From: Cryobacterium algoricola
Lineage (GTDB): Bacteria > Actinomycetota > Actinomycetes > Actinomycetales > Microbacteriaceae
Length of the DNA: 64,000 nt
Direction: 5' to 3'
Assembly: GCF_004402485.1 (NCBI RefSeq)
Contig: NZ_SOFG01000022.1
Location: forward strand, 1 to 64,000
Shown here: positions 33,649 to 41,174 of the stretch, one piece after another
How the letters are laid out: every line of letters starts with the position of its first letter
How positions within the stretch are numbered: position 1 is the stretch's first letter
Translations under genes and position numbers: made by a program
Notes under the pieces: generated by a model
The model's input: only the letters and a program-made list of their open reading frames with translations
The model's database searches: none
What the model was told of the DNA's origin: nothing

Positions 33649-34592
33649 TCTGGGTTCCTCATTGCGATGCGGTAGTAGATGATCGAGATCACACCGGCGA
33701 CGATGGCGAGCAGCACCGAGACGGCGGCCGCGAAGCCGAAGTCGTTCTTGATGAATGCGGCGCCCATGGCGAGCATGGTGGGCACGTAGGAGCTGTCGAC
33801 CGAGTTGGCGATGACGTGCAGCACCTGCGGTTCGTTGAACAGCTGGATGGTGCCGATGATCGAGTTGATCCCGGTGAGCACGAGTGCCGGGCGCACCTGG
33901 GGAACCTTGATCGAGAGAGCGATGCGCCATTCGGAGGCGCCGTCGAGGCGGGCAGCCTCGAACTGGTCCCGCGGGATGGCCTGCAGCGCCGAGAGCATGA
34001 TCAGCATGTTGTAGCCCATGAACACCCAGGTGGTGATGTTCGCCATCGACCAGAGCACGATCTCCGGAGACAGGAAGTCGAGCGGCACGCCGACCGAATT
34101 GCCGAAGGCGACGAACGGGCTCAGTGAGGGCGAATACAGGTACGCCCACAGCACGGCCGCGATCACGCCGGGCACCGCATAGGGCAGGAAGAACAGCACC
34201 CGGTAGACGCTGACCCAGCGGGCCGCTGCGGAGTCCAGGAGCAGCGCGAGCACGAGCGCCCCGATCAGCATGACCGGAACCTGGCCGGCGCCGAAGAGCA
34301 GGATCCTGCCGAGTGCCGTCCAGAACTCGGAGCTCGAGAGGGCCCTCGTGTAGTTATCGACTCCGACGAAGGTGGTGACCGGTGCGCCGAAGCCGAGACC
34401 GCTGGACCGGATCGAGAACAGGCTCTGCCCGATCGAGTAGAGAATCGGCGCGACGTAGACGAAGAGGAAGAGGGCGCCGAACGGCACGATGAAGATGACG
34501 ATGGCGCTCACGAACTGGTTCGGGCGCCGCCGCCGCAGGGCGGGCACGGAGTCCGTGCCAGCCCTGCGGGTGGTGAGCGTTTCAGTGGACAT
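33645..34592 (-). CDS. Sugar ABC importer permease (MalF-like)
   Basis: A 315-residue CUT1-family permease with six helices and EAA loop (QFEAARLDGASEWRIALSIK). The N-terminal 25 residues are basic. It begins 3 bp after the stop of the binding-protein gene and its end overlaps the MalG-like gene by 4 bases, so both channel subunits are made together. Confidence 0.92.
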   Translation of the reverse strand: MSTETLTTRRAGTDSVPALRRRRPNQFVSAIVIFIVPFGALFLFVYVAPILYSIGQSLFSIRSSGLGFGAPVTTFVGVDNYTRALSSSEFWTALGRILLFGAGQVPVMLIGALVLALLLDSAAARWVSVYRVLFFLPYAVPGVIAAVLWAYLYSPSLSPFVAFGNSVGVPLDFLSPEIVLWSMANITTWVFMGYNMLIMLSALQAIPRDQFEAARLDGASEWRIALSIKVPQVRPALVLTGINSIIGTIQLFNEPQVLHVIANSVDSSYVPTMLAMGAAFIKNDFGFAAAVSVLLAIVAGVISIIYYRIAMRNPE

Positions 34593-34595
34593 GGG

Positions 34596-35897
34596 TCAGT
34601 GGGAGGCGGCTGCCTGGATCCCGCGCCCCTTCATGTCGCTCAGGGTGGATGTCTGCAGCGAGGTCATCAGGGCCGGCAGGGTGGTTCCCTTGGTCGCGAC
34701 CTTGGCCAGGCCATCCGTCAGTGTGGTGTCGGTCGAGGAGTAGGTCGGGCCCCAGGCCCAGCCGACGTTCACGTTGTTCGCCGACTCGCGGAAGATGTCG
34801 TTCAGGTTCTGACCGCCGAAGAAGCTGTCCTTCTTGTTCACGACCGCGTAGTCGAGCGCCTTGGTGGCCGCCGGGTAGAGCCCGCCGCCATCCGCTGCGG
34901 ACAGGATGTTCAGGCTGTCCTCGGAGGAGTTCAGCCAGGTGGCGAAGGCGACCGCCTGCTCGGGGTACTTGCAGCCCTTGAGCACGGCGACCGCGGAGCC
35001 GCCGGAGTTGGCGGAGGCAGTCGATCCCTTGACGGTGGGCATCGGGGCGAGCGCCCACTTGCCGGCGGTGTCGCCCACGTTGGCTTCGATCAGGGCGGTG
35101 TTCCAGGCCCCGCCCATCATGGTCAGGTACTTGCCGCTGGCCAGCTCGCTGTAGAACCCGGGATCCCAGCGCTTGGTGGTCGCGATGGCGCCGGAGTCGA
35201 GCAGGTCCTGCCAGTAGGTGGCCGACGCGGCGCTCGCGCTGTCGTCGATTCCGACCTTCCAGCTGTCGCCGTCGATGGCGAACCAGGAGGAGTCACGCTG
35301 CCACGCGTACGCGGCGACAGTGCTCGAGTCATCAGTGGCGAGGTAGCCGAGCGACACGGACGGGTCGGCGGCGTGCACGGTCTTCGCGGCCGTGGCGAAC
35401 TCGTCCCAGGTCTTCGGCACGGTGATGCCGAACTTCTCGAACAGGTCGGTGCGGTAGTACATCGCCATGGGGCCGGTGTCCTGCGGGATCGCGTAGGTCT
35501 GGCCGCCGGGGCTCACCTGCGACCAGGTCCAGTCGAGGAAGGTGTCCTTGACGTCGCCGGTGTACTGGGTGACGTCCATGAGCATGCCGTCGGCGACGAA
35601 GCTCGGCACCTGGTCGAGGGTCAGCTGGGCGAGGCAGCCCGCGTTCCCGGCCTGCACGGACGAGCGGATCTTCGGGTAGGCATCCTGGCCGTTCGAGACG
35701 GGCGAATACTTGACCTGGGTCTCGGGGTGCGCCTTGTTCCAGATGTCCACGGCCTTGTCTGCCTTCGGCACCCAGCCCATGTAGTCGATCGTGACCGGCC
35801 CGGCACTGGCAGTGGTGCCCGCGGCACCGCATCCCGTGAGAAGGGCCAGTACTGCGCTGACGGTCAATGCGCCAGCCAGAGCCTGTGATTTCTTCAC
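34596..35897 (-). CDS. Sugar ABC importer substrate-binding lipoprotein
   Basis: A 433-residue CUT1 binding protein. A lipoprotein signal ends at LLTGC (Cys23 as lipid anchor). The mature chain shows the family pattern: VTIDYMGWVPKADKAVDIWN, then MAMYYRTDLFEKFGI, PKTWDEF and GKYLTMMGGAWN. It is the first gene of the sugar operon running to 24038. The ligand is probably a short galacto- or arabinogalacto-oligosaccharide, inferred only from the GH35, epimerase and GH43 genes downstream. Confidence 0.92.
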   Translation of the reverse strand: MKKSQALAGALTVSAVLALLTGCGAAGTTASAGPVTIDYMGWVPKADKAVDIWNKAHPETQVKYSPVSNGQDAYPKIRSSVQAGNAGCLAQLTLDQVPSFVADGMLMDVTQYTGDVKDTFLDWTWSQVSPGGQTYAIPQDTGPMAMYYRTDLFEKFGITVPKTWDEFATAAKTVHAADPSVSLGYLATDDSSTVAAYAWQRDSSWFAIDGDSWKVGIDDSASAASATYWQDLLDSGAIATTKRWDPGFYSELASGKYLTMMGGAWNTALIEANVGDTAGKWALAPMPTVKGSTASANSGGSAVAVLKGCKYPEQAVAFATWLNSSEDSLNILSAADGGGLYPAATKALDYAVVNKKDSFFGGQNLNDIFRESANNVNVGWAWGPTYSSTDTTLTDGLAKVATKGTTLPALMTSLQTSTLSDMKGRGIQAAASH

Positions 35898-35987
35898 TCT
35901 CGTGTTCCTTACGTCGTTGTAGTGGTTACGTCCTAGCTCCGTAAGGTTAAGCGTCGCCTATCGACGGTGCCCATAGCAAAAGCGCTC

Positions 35988-35999
35988 GCGCATATGGAC
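35988..35999 (-). promoter_or_regulatory. GTCCATATGCGC box upstream of the sugar operon
   Basis: Read on the minus strand, the same 12-mer as before the AraC gene. It lies about 90 bp upstream of the binding-protein start codon, a normal distance for an AraC-type activator site. Confidence 0.45.
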
Positions 36000-36132
36000 A
36001 TTTCCACGAAGGCTGACGGGCAGGTGGATGACTCACCTGCGACCTCGATGCGCGCGGTGACCGGCCACAGTGCCACACTTCGTGCGCAGTTCGGCAGAGG
36101 TCGTCTCCCCCAATGGACAGAACGACGTTCAG

Positions 36133-36243
36133 GTGTCCGCGCCGGTTTCGGCAGGCCGCGCCCCTGTCACCCCGCGCCCGCGCCGGTTTCCGCACGCCGC
36201 GCCCGCCGTTTCGGGCGCGGCGTGCCGAAACGCGCGCGGGCGC
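36133..36243. repeat. GC-rich palindromic repeat, family 2, copy 2
   Basis: A first unit GCGCCGGTTTCGGCAGGCCG (about 36138-36157) is followed by a second unit that forms a near-perfect hairpin, arms 36174-36204 and 36211-36241, loop CCGTTT. Intergenic between the sugar operon promoter and the dodecin gene end. The rest of this 417-bp gap holds the sugar operon promoter and no gene. Confidence 0.88.
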
Positions 36244-36314
36244 GAGCGGATGCCCGCCGACAGTCGTCAGAACACGAGCAGCGAGAAGCGGTCAGAACGT
36301 CAGAACACGACGCC

Positions 36315-36530
36315 CTAGTCGGCGTCGTCCAGGCGGAAGCCGACCTTGAGCGTCACCTGGAAGTGATCGATCGCGCCGTCCACGACGTGCCCGCGGGTGC
36401 CCACCACCTCGAACCAGTCGACGTTGCGCAGCGTCTTGGTCGCACGCTCCAGACCGTTGCGGATGGCCGCATCCGTGCCGTCCGGTGACGTTCCGACAAT
36501 CTCGGTGACGCGGTAGGTGTGGTTCGTCAT
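36315..36530 (-). CDS. Dodecin (flavin-storage protein)
   Basis: A 71-residue protein covering the entire dodecin family length: YRVTEIVGTSPDGTDAAIRN, then LRNVDWFEVVGTRGHV with the flavin-stacking Trp, and FQVTLKVGFRL. Dodecins assemble into hollow dodecamers that bind FMN, riboflavin or CoA in the cytoplasm. ATG at 36530 is preceded by GGAGGGATC; an upstream in-frame extension lacks a ribosome site. Downstream of the hydrolase gene on the same strand, with an 87-bp gap. Confidence 0.93.
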   Translation of the reverse strand: MTNHTYRVTEIVGTSPDGTDAAIRNGLERATKTLRNVDWFEVVGTRGHVVDGAIDHFQVTLKVGFRLDDAD

Positions 36531-36617
36531 GGCGTGATCCCTCCGGCTCGGGCGTGTTCCCCGCCCGCAGCGCCGTCGCCCCGGGTGCTCCGACCCTAGC
36601 TCGCAAGGCACGAGTGT

Positions 36618-37481
36618 TCAACGGCGGATGTCGGACTCCGACTGGTCGGTCGAGCGCGGCACGGTCTTGAGGAAACTCAGAACGGCGGCCGCGGTGACCT
36701 CCGACTGCTGGGCCTGGGGGTAGTGGCCGGCGTCGGCGACCATCACGACCGAGCCGTGGAGGGCATCCGCTACGAAACGCGCCTCGGCGGCCGGGTCCTT
36801 GAAGTCGGGATCCTTGTCGCCCATGATGACGAGCGTGGGAGCGGTCACCGCGCCGAGCTTCGCCTCCGCGGGGTCGTGGGTGGTCTGCTGGGTCGTGAGC
36901 GAGAAGGCCTTGCCGTAGGCCTTGCGCTTCAGGCTCGCGACGACCGCCGTTCGGTACTCCGCGAAATCGTCGGGCTTGCGGCCGGCGTAGAGGGTGGGCA
37001 TGTAGCTCTTCCACATCGGCGCGATCCAGAGCGGGGCCATCATCACGCGGAACAGCCCGCGGGTGAACGCGTTCGACGGCGGGTTCCGTACGAAGGGGCC
37101 GACCAGGACCAGACCGTCGACCTGGGCGGGATGCTCGGCGGCGACGATCACGGCGGCCCCGGCGGCGAGGGAGTTGCCGACGATCACCGCCGGCCGGCCG
37201 AGCTGGGCGATCAGGGCCTGGATGTCGCCCGCGGTCTCGACGTCGCCGTAGGCGGAGAAGGACGTGTCGCTGTCGCCGTGCCCGCGGAGGTCGGTGGTGG
37301 CCACCGAGTATCCGGCGGCGACAAGCGCCGGGGTCAGGAAGCGGTAGGAGGACCGCAGCTCGCCCATGCCGGGCACGAGCACGAGAAGCGGTCCGGCGCC
37401 CTGGAGGTCATAGGCGATGCGCCCCTCGGGGCGGGCGAGGTACTGAGTCGACGAGGCAGAAGCTGCAGTGGAGGAGGTCAT
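36618..37481 (-). CDS. Alpha/beta hydrolase
   Basis: A 287-residue alpha/beta-fold hydrolase: LVLVPGMGELRSSYRFL (oxyanion region), nucleophile Ser in IVGNSLAAGAAV (about 110), acid Asp in IMGDKDPD and His in VADAGHYPQ. ATG 37481 is the preferred start: the promoter seen upstream (TTGACA in the operator, probable -10 about 18 bp later) would begin transcription at about that ATG, giving a leaderless mRNA; ATG 37496 is the alternative. It is repressed, by inference, by the divergent TetR protein. Confidence 0.85.
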   Translation of the reverse strand: MTSSTAASASSTQYLARPEGRIAYDLQGAGPLLVLVPGMGELRSSYRFLTPALVAAGYSVATTDLRGHGDSDTSFSAYGDVETAGDIQALIAQLGRPAVIVGNSLAAGAAVIVAAEHPAQVDGLVLVGPFVRNPPSNAFTRGLFRVMMAPLWIAPMWKSYMPTLYAGRKPDDFAEYRTAVVASLKRKAYGKAFSLTTQQTTHDPAEAKLGAVTAPTLVIMGDKDPDFKDPAAEARFVADALHGSVVMVADAGHYPQAQQSEVTAAAVLSFLKTVPRSTDQSESDIRR

Positions 37482-37502
37482 GCAGCTACTCTGCATCCCC
37501 TT

Positions 37503-37601
37503 TTGGCTAGTGTCAATAGCCAAATCAGAAAAATGGATGCTTCACCCAGGCCGGTCAGGCCGCGACGCTTGCACGCCGGTCTGGCTATTGACACTAGCCA
37601 G
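37503..37601. promoter_or_regulatory. Two matched operators, each containing a -35 element, between hydrolase and TetR genes
   Basis: Palindromes TTGGCTA-N7-TAGCCAA (37503-37523) and CTGGCTA-N7-TAGCCAG (37581-37601), 78 bp apart. Their centres are the same heptamer on opposite strands, so each operator contains TTGACA reading toward its own gene: minus strand for the hydrolase, plus strand for the TetR gene. A repressor bound there would block both promoters. Confidence 0.75.
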
Positions 37602-37623
37602 AAAGAAGGTCATCCTTAGCCCC

Positions 37624-37692
37624 ATGGAAACAGCATCCGCTTTCGTTCGCAGACGCCTCAGCACCAGAGCCGGAGCACGGACCCGTGCCTAG
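37624..37692 (+). CDS. Possible 22-residue upstream ORF of the TetR gene
   Basis: ATG at 37624 opens a 22-codon frame (METASAFVRRRLSTRAGART plus RA) whose TAG at 37690-37692 overlaps the first codons of the TetR gene (GTGCCTAG). It could be a leader that couples translation, or chance; an AAGAAGG stretch lies upstream near 37603. Confidence 0.3.
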   Translation: METASAFVRRRLSTRAGARTRA

Positions 37693-38275
37693 GGTCGGGC
37701 TCACCCGCGACCGGGTGGCGGAAGAAGCGGCCGTGATGGCCGATGAAGTCGGCCTCAACTCGCTCACCCTGGCCGCGCTGGCCACGCGTCTCGGCGTTCG
37801 GCAGCCGTCGCTCTACAAGCACATCGATTCGATGGCCGGCCTCCACCGCGACATCGCCGTGCACGCGAAACGCGACATGGGCGAGGTGCTCGCGCGGGCC
37901 TCCGTCGGGCGCTCCGGCCCCGACGCCATTTCCGCCATGTCCCGGGCGTACCGGCAGTGGGCGCTGCAGCACCCCGCCCGCTATGAGGCTTCCAACCGGA
38001 TGCCCGCGCCGGGCGACCTCGAGGACGAAGCCGTGTCGCTCGCGGTCGTCGATCTGATCAGCGACGTGCTCACCGCGTACCACCTCGAGGGCGACGACGC
38101 GATCGACGCGATCCGCGCCTTCCGTTCCACCCTGCACGGGTTCATCTCCTTGGAAACCGCCGGGTCCTTCGCCCTTAGCGCAGACATCAACCGGAGCTTC
38201 GACCGCCTGGTCCACGGCTTCATCGTGGCCCTCACCCAGTGGACCGATACCACGACCCCGCAGCCCGCCCGGTAA
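37685..38275 (+). CDS. TetR-family transcriptional regulator
   Basis: A 196-residue regulator: helix-turn-helix at about 24-48 (LTLAALATRLGVRQPSLYKH) and a ligand-binding domain of the TetR_C_33/WHG type (YRQWALQHPARYEASNRMP, HGFISLETAGSFAL). GTG at 37685 has GGAG nine bases upstream and no other good start. The likely targets are the two matched palindromes upstream, controlling itself and the alpha/beta hydrolase. Confidence 0.9.
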   Translation: MPRVGLTRDRVAEEAAVMADEVGLNSLTLAALATRLGVRQPSLYKHIDSMAGLHRDIAVHAKRDMGEVLARASVGRSGPDAISAMSRAYRQWALQHPARYEASNRMPAPGDLEDEAVSLAVVDLISDVLTAYHLEGDDAIDAIRAFRSTLHGFISLETAGSFALSADINRSFDRLVHGFIVALTQWTDTTTPQPAR

Positions 38276-38283
38276 CTCACCGC

Positions 38284-38325
38284 GCAGCCCGCCCGTCAGA
38301 CCGTCCTGACTAAGGGCCGGGCTGC
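38284..38325. terminator. Hairpin between convergent TetR and DUF3253 genes
   Basis: Outer arms GCAGCCCG (38284-38291) and CGGGCTGC (38318-38325), inner arms GTCAG (38295-38299) and CTGAC (38306-38310), lying between two convergent stop codons. Confidence 0.45.
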
Positions 38326-38327
38326 CG

Positions 38328-38738
38328 TCACCGCGGTCGCCGCAACCGGATCGGACCCTTCGCCGTCGACGGGTCAACGACAACCCCTCCCTGCGTGATC
38401 TCCAGTTCACCCCGCGCGACCATACGGCGTGCGGCGCGTCGGGCCGGTTCCATGAGCTCGCGCCATTCCTCGGCGCCGACCGTCTTCGCCGCCTCGGAGG
38501 GGCAGACCGTGGCATCCGTCGCCCGCGCAGCGAGCAGGGTGGCGATGGCCTCCTCCAGCCGAAGGTCGGTCGCGGTGACTCCGTGTGCTCGGCAGGTGGC
38601 CGAGCAGTACTTCACCGAATCCCAGTTGTTCGCCCACTTCGCGCGCCACTCCATGCGCCGGCCGCACGACGCGCACGTCTTGTCCGCCCGCTCACCGGCG
38701 GCCTCGGAATCGGCCGGTTTGCGCTGTCGGTGGGCCAT
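38328..38738 (-). CDS. DUF2256/DUF3253 protein
   Basis: A 136-residue protein with an N-terminal zinc-ribbon-like DUF2256 segment (KTCASCGRRMEWRAKWANNW, then YCSATCR; four Cys) joined to a DUF3253 winged-helix-like segment (LEEAIATLLAARATDATVCP, EEWRELMEPARRAARRMVAR). The fusion is found widely; no function is established. ATG at 38738 (MAHRQRK) is chosen because the upstream extension lacks a ribosome site. Convergent with the TetR gene. Confidence 0.85.
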   Translation of the reverse strand: MAHRQRKPADSEAAGERADKTCASCGRRMEWRAKWANNWDSVKYCSATCRAHGVTATDLRLEEAIATLLAARATDATVCPSEAAKTVGAEEWRELMEPARRAARRMVARGELEITQGGVVVDPSTAKGPIRLRRPR

Positions 38739-38844
38739 GCCTTCTATCCTGCTGGACCGAGGGTCTGGTGCGAATTGCAAACGACCGAATGGGGCGAGAC
38801 AGAGACGAGAATAGGACCCTTATGAACATGGAACCTCGGCGAGC

Positions 38845-39711
38845 GTGAACTACATCGGCGTCGACCTGGCCTGGGGAGAAGGCACGGCGACCAAACGCGC
38901 CAACGAAACCGGCCTGGCGCTGATCGACGCGTCCGGAACCGTGCTCGACGCCGGCTGGGCACGCGGCATCGACGCCGTCGCCGCCTGGGTCATCACGCGC
39001 TCGGCCCCCGGCGACGTGATCGCGATCGACGCGCCCCTCGTCGTGGCGAATGCCACCGGCATCCGTGAATGCGAACGCGAGGTCGCCCAGCGCTACAGCC
39101 AGTGGCAGGTCTACGCCAACCCCTCCAACCTCGGCCTCCCGTGGCTCGGCGGCGTCACCCTCCGCAAGCGCCTCGAGCAGGCCGGATTCCGCTACACCGA
39201 CGGCAGCGGGCCGGTCCTCCCCGACGAAGTGCAGTTCTTCGAGTGCTACCCGTACACGACCCTGGTCGGCGCGCCCGAGCTCGGCTACGACGTGGAGCGC
39301 CCGCGCTACAAACGCTTCAACCCGGCGCTGCCCTCCCCCGCGGCCCGGCGCGATTTCCGCGCCGCCGAATGCGACGACCTCCTCCAACGGATGCTGCGCC
39401 TCACCGACATCCACCCAGCTCTCGACCTCCGCTCCCACCCGACCACCGCGGCCCTGCTCGAGGAACCGTCTCCCCTGAAGGACGCCGCATACAAGCACCG
39501 CGAGGATCTCCTCGACGCCACCCTCTGCGCATGGACCGCCGCCCTCTGGGCCCAGTTCGGCACCGAACGATGCCAGGTCCTCGGGACGACCGACTCCCCG
39601 GATACCGAGGGGCGCATCCCGGTCATCATCGCGCCCGCTCGCCCCGAGCAACGCCCCGGCGGGTGGGTGGCCCGGCCCAAGCGCTCGAGAGCCGGCGCCC
39701 CAGTGGACTAG
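38845..39711 (+). CDS. DUF429-family protein
   Basis: A 288-residue protein that begins NYIGVDLAWGEG and continues with VIAIDAPLVVAN, ECEREVAQRYSQWQVYANPS and EDLLDATLCAWTAALW, the hallmarks of the DUF429 family, which has an RNase H-like fold with conserved acidic residues and may be a nuclease. No biochemical role is established. GTG at 38845 is the only start near the conserved N-terminal strand. Confidence 0.85.
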   Translation: MNYIGVDLAWGEGTATKRANETGLALIDASGTVLDAGWARGIDAVAAWVITRSAPGDVIAIDAPLVVANATGIRECEREVAQRYSQWQVYANPSNLGLPWLGGVTLRKRLEQAGFRYTDGSGPVLPDEVQFFECYPYTTLVGAPELGYDVERPRYKRFNPALPSPAARRDFRAAECDDLLQRMLRLTDIHPALDLRSHPTTAALLEEPSPLKDAAYKHREDLLDATLCAWTAALWAQFGTERCQVLGTTDSPDTEGRIPVIIAPARPEQRPGGWVARPKRSRAGAPVD

Positions 39712-39756
39712 CGCCCCCAGCGAATGCCGCCCGCACTTCCAAAGGATTCGTCCTGG

Positions 39757-40041
39757 TCAGCGCCCCGAACCCGCGAGCGCAACAATCGCAGGCCGCGGCT
39801 TCTGTCGCTCGGTCCACAGGTCGTAGGCACTCTGCATCCCCAGCCACAACTCGGCGCTGGTGCCGAACAGCAGCCCCAACCGCACGGCCATGTCGGCCGT
39901 CACCGCGGAGTGTCCGTGCCGAATCCTGGAGAGCGTGGCACGCGTGACGCCCAGGCGCCGCGCCGCCTCGGCAACGCTCACCTCGCCGAGGTAGTCCTCA
40001 AGCAGCGAGCCCGGGTGCGGCGGGTTGTGCATTCCGGTCAT
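39757..40041 (-). CDS. higA: HigA-like antitoxin
   Basis: A 94-residue XRE helix-turn-helix protein opening with MHNPPHPGSLLEDYLGEVSV, the signature of HigA addiction-module antitoxins, and SVAEAARRLGVTRATLSRIR as DNA-binding motif. ATG 40041 (MTGMHNPP) follows GGAAGG; ATG 40032 is also possible. It lies 42 bp downstream of the toxin gene, the toxin-first order usual for higBA. Confidence 0.9.
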   Translation of the reverse strand: MTGMHNPPHPGSLLEDYLGEVSVAEAARRLGVTRATLSRIRHGHSAVTADMAVRLGLLFGTSAELWLGMQSAYDLWTERQKPRPAIVALAGSGR

Positions 40042-40083
40042 GAACCTTCCGCTCCTTCCGTCTTCGATTCTGTCTACAGCCAA

Positions 40084-40377
40084 TCAGTGATAGTCCACGT
40101 AATCGAGAAGTTCAACATCCGTGCCATCAAACGAAAAAGTGAGACGCCAATTTCCTGAAACCCAAATCGAATAGTGTGCTTGAACGTCGCGCCCCGACTC
40201 CCCCTCGCCTCGCAGCACGTGAGGTCTCCACGACGCCGGGATATCCGCTATCGACACTGCGTTGTCCAATACTGCGAGTAGTCGTTGCAGCCGAGAAGCA
40301 TGATCCGGGCGGATGCCCGCCTTGCTTCCGGAAAAGAAGAAACGGGCAAGTCCCTTGTGGCGAAACGACTTGATCAC
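40084..40377 (-). CDS. higB: HigB-like toxin (RelE/ParE superfamily)
   Basis: A 97-residue mRNA interferase-like toxin: VIKSFRHKGLARFFFSGSKA, then HASRLQRLLAVLDNA, VLRGEGESGRDVQAHYSI and NWRLTFSFDG, all standard for the HigB branch. Known members cleave mRNA on the ribosome. GTG at 40377 has GGGAG at 9 bases. Toxin and antitoxin form one transcript from a promoter that contains an inverted repeat at 40380-40400. Confidence 0.88.
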   Translation of the reverse strand: MIKSFRHKGLARFFFSGSKAGIRPDHASRLQRLLAVLDNAVSIADIPASWRPHVLRGEGESGRDVQAHYSIWVSGNWRLTFSFDGTDVELLDYVDYH

Positions 40378-40379
40378 AA

Positions 40380-40400
40380 GCGTATTCTCCCGATATACGC
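40380..40400. promoter_or_regulatory. Candidate higBA operator
   Basis: Inverted repeat GCGTAT-N9-ATACGC immediately upstream of the higB start; the ribosome site GGGAG lies in its spacer on the minus strand. HigA is the likely ligand. Confidence 0.55.
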
Positions 40401-40569
40401 ATAGCAAGACCGCACACTGGACGGGTTGATGGAAGGTGGTGCTTTTTGACCGGCGAATTCCCTCAAAGCGTCTCGCTGACCACCGACACTCGATCGTGAT
40501 CGTTCTCTACGGCCTAGCTCTTGCCCACGGCAACCGTCACCTTGGCCGCTACCTCGCGCTAGGCGTGAC

Positions 40570-40682
40570 CGCGCCCGCGCAGGTTTCCGCAGCCCGCGCC
40601 CCGCTTGACCCCGTGCCCGCGCCGGTTTCCGCAGCCCGCGCCCGCCGTTTCGGGCGCGGCGTGCCGAAACGGGTGCGGGCGC
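40570..40682. repeat. GC-rich palindromic repeat, family 2, copy 3
   Basis: First unit CGCGCCCGCGCAGGTTTCCG (from 40570), second unit CCGTGCCCGCGCCGGTTTCC (from 40611), then an inverted unit with GGGCGCGGCGTGCCGAAACG (from 40652). It lies in the 485-bp gap between higB and the gene at 40863. Just downstream, 40700-40819 reads as a short open frame ending DNALPTAVR that may be a gene remnant; nothing else is seen in the gap. Confidence 0.85.
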
Positions 40683-40862
40683 CAGCGCGGTCGTCCCGAA
40701 GTGGCGCGCCTGGACGGCGCCTCAGCCCGCGTCCTCGCCCGCGACGCCGACGCCTTCGCCACTTCTGCGGCCATCGCCGTTGTCCTCATCGACAACGCCC
40801 TCCCCACGGCAGTACGATGAACCTCTGATCCGTCATTTCCCTGACCAGAGGGAGAATCGCAA

Positions 40863-41126
40863 ATGAATCGTGTGATGAAGCGAACGTGGATAAGTTTCAC
40901 GATTCTGGGAGGCCTCGGGCTTCTCACTGCGATCGTGCTCACGGTGATCGAAGGCGTGAAGTATCGCGTGCGCGAGGAGCAGGGACTCGACCCGATCTAT
41001 GCGCCCGACTGGGTCGCCATGTCCACCTATGCGGGGCTGTGGCTCTTCGCCCTGGCCGTGATCGCCCTCGCCGTGACGGGCAGTGTCGCGTTGGTGCAGC
41101 GCCGACGTCGGCACATCAAAGCGTGA
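40863..41126 (+). CDS. Small two-helix membrane protein
   Basis: An 87-residue hypothetical protein with two hydrophobic segments (about 10-32 and 53-76), a short extracytoplasmic loop (EEQGLDPIYAPDWVAM) and a basic C-terminus (RRRRHIKA), so both ends are probably cytoplasmic. ATG 40863 follows GAGGGAGAA. No family recognised. Confidence 0.7.
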   Translation: MNRVMKRTWISFTILGGLGLLTAIVLTVIEGVKYRVREEQGLDPIYAPDWVAMSTYAGLWLFALAVIALAVTGSVALVQRRRRHIKA

Positions 41127-41174
41127 ACCTGCCGGGCGGTTCGTCGACGCACTAGTCCGCAGGCAACGTCGGGG

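Noticed and set aside
40605-40820. 71-codon plus-strand frame through the GC-rich repeat
   Set aside because: The first half is the repeat itself. The end (RDADAFATSAAIAVVLIDNA) looks protein-like, but no family is recognised and there is no ribosome site.
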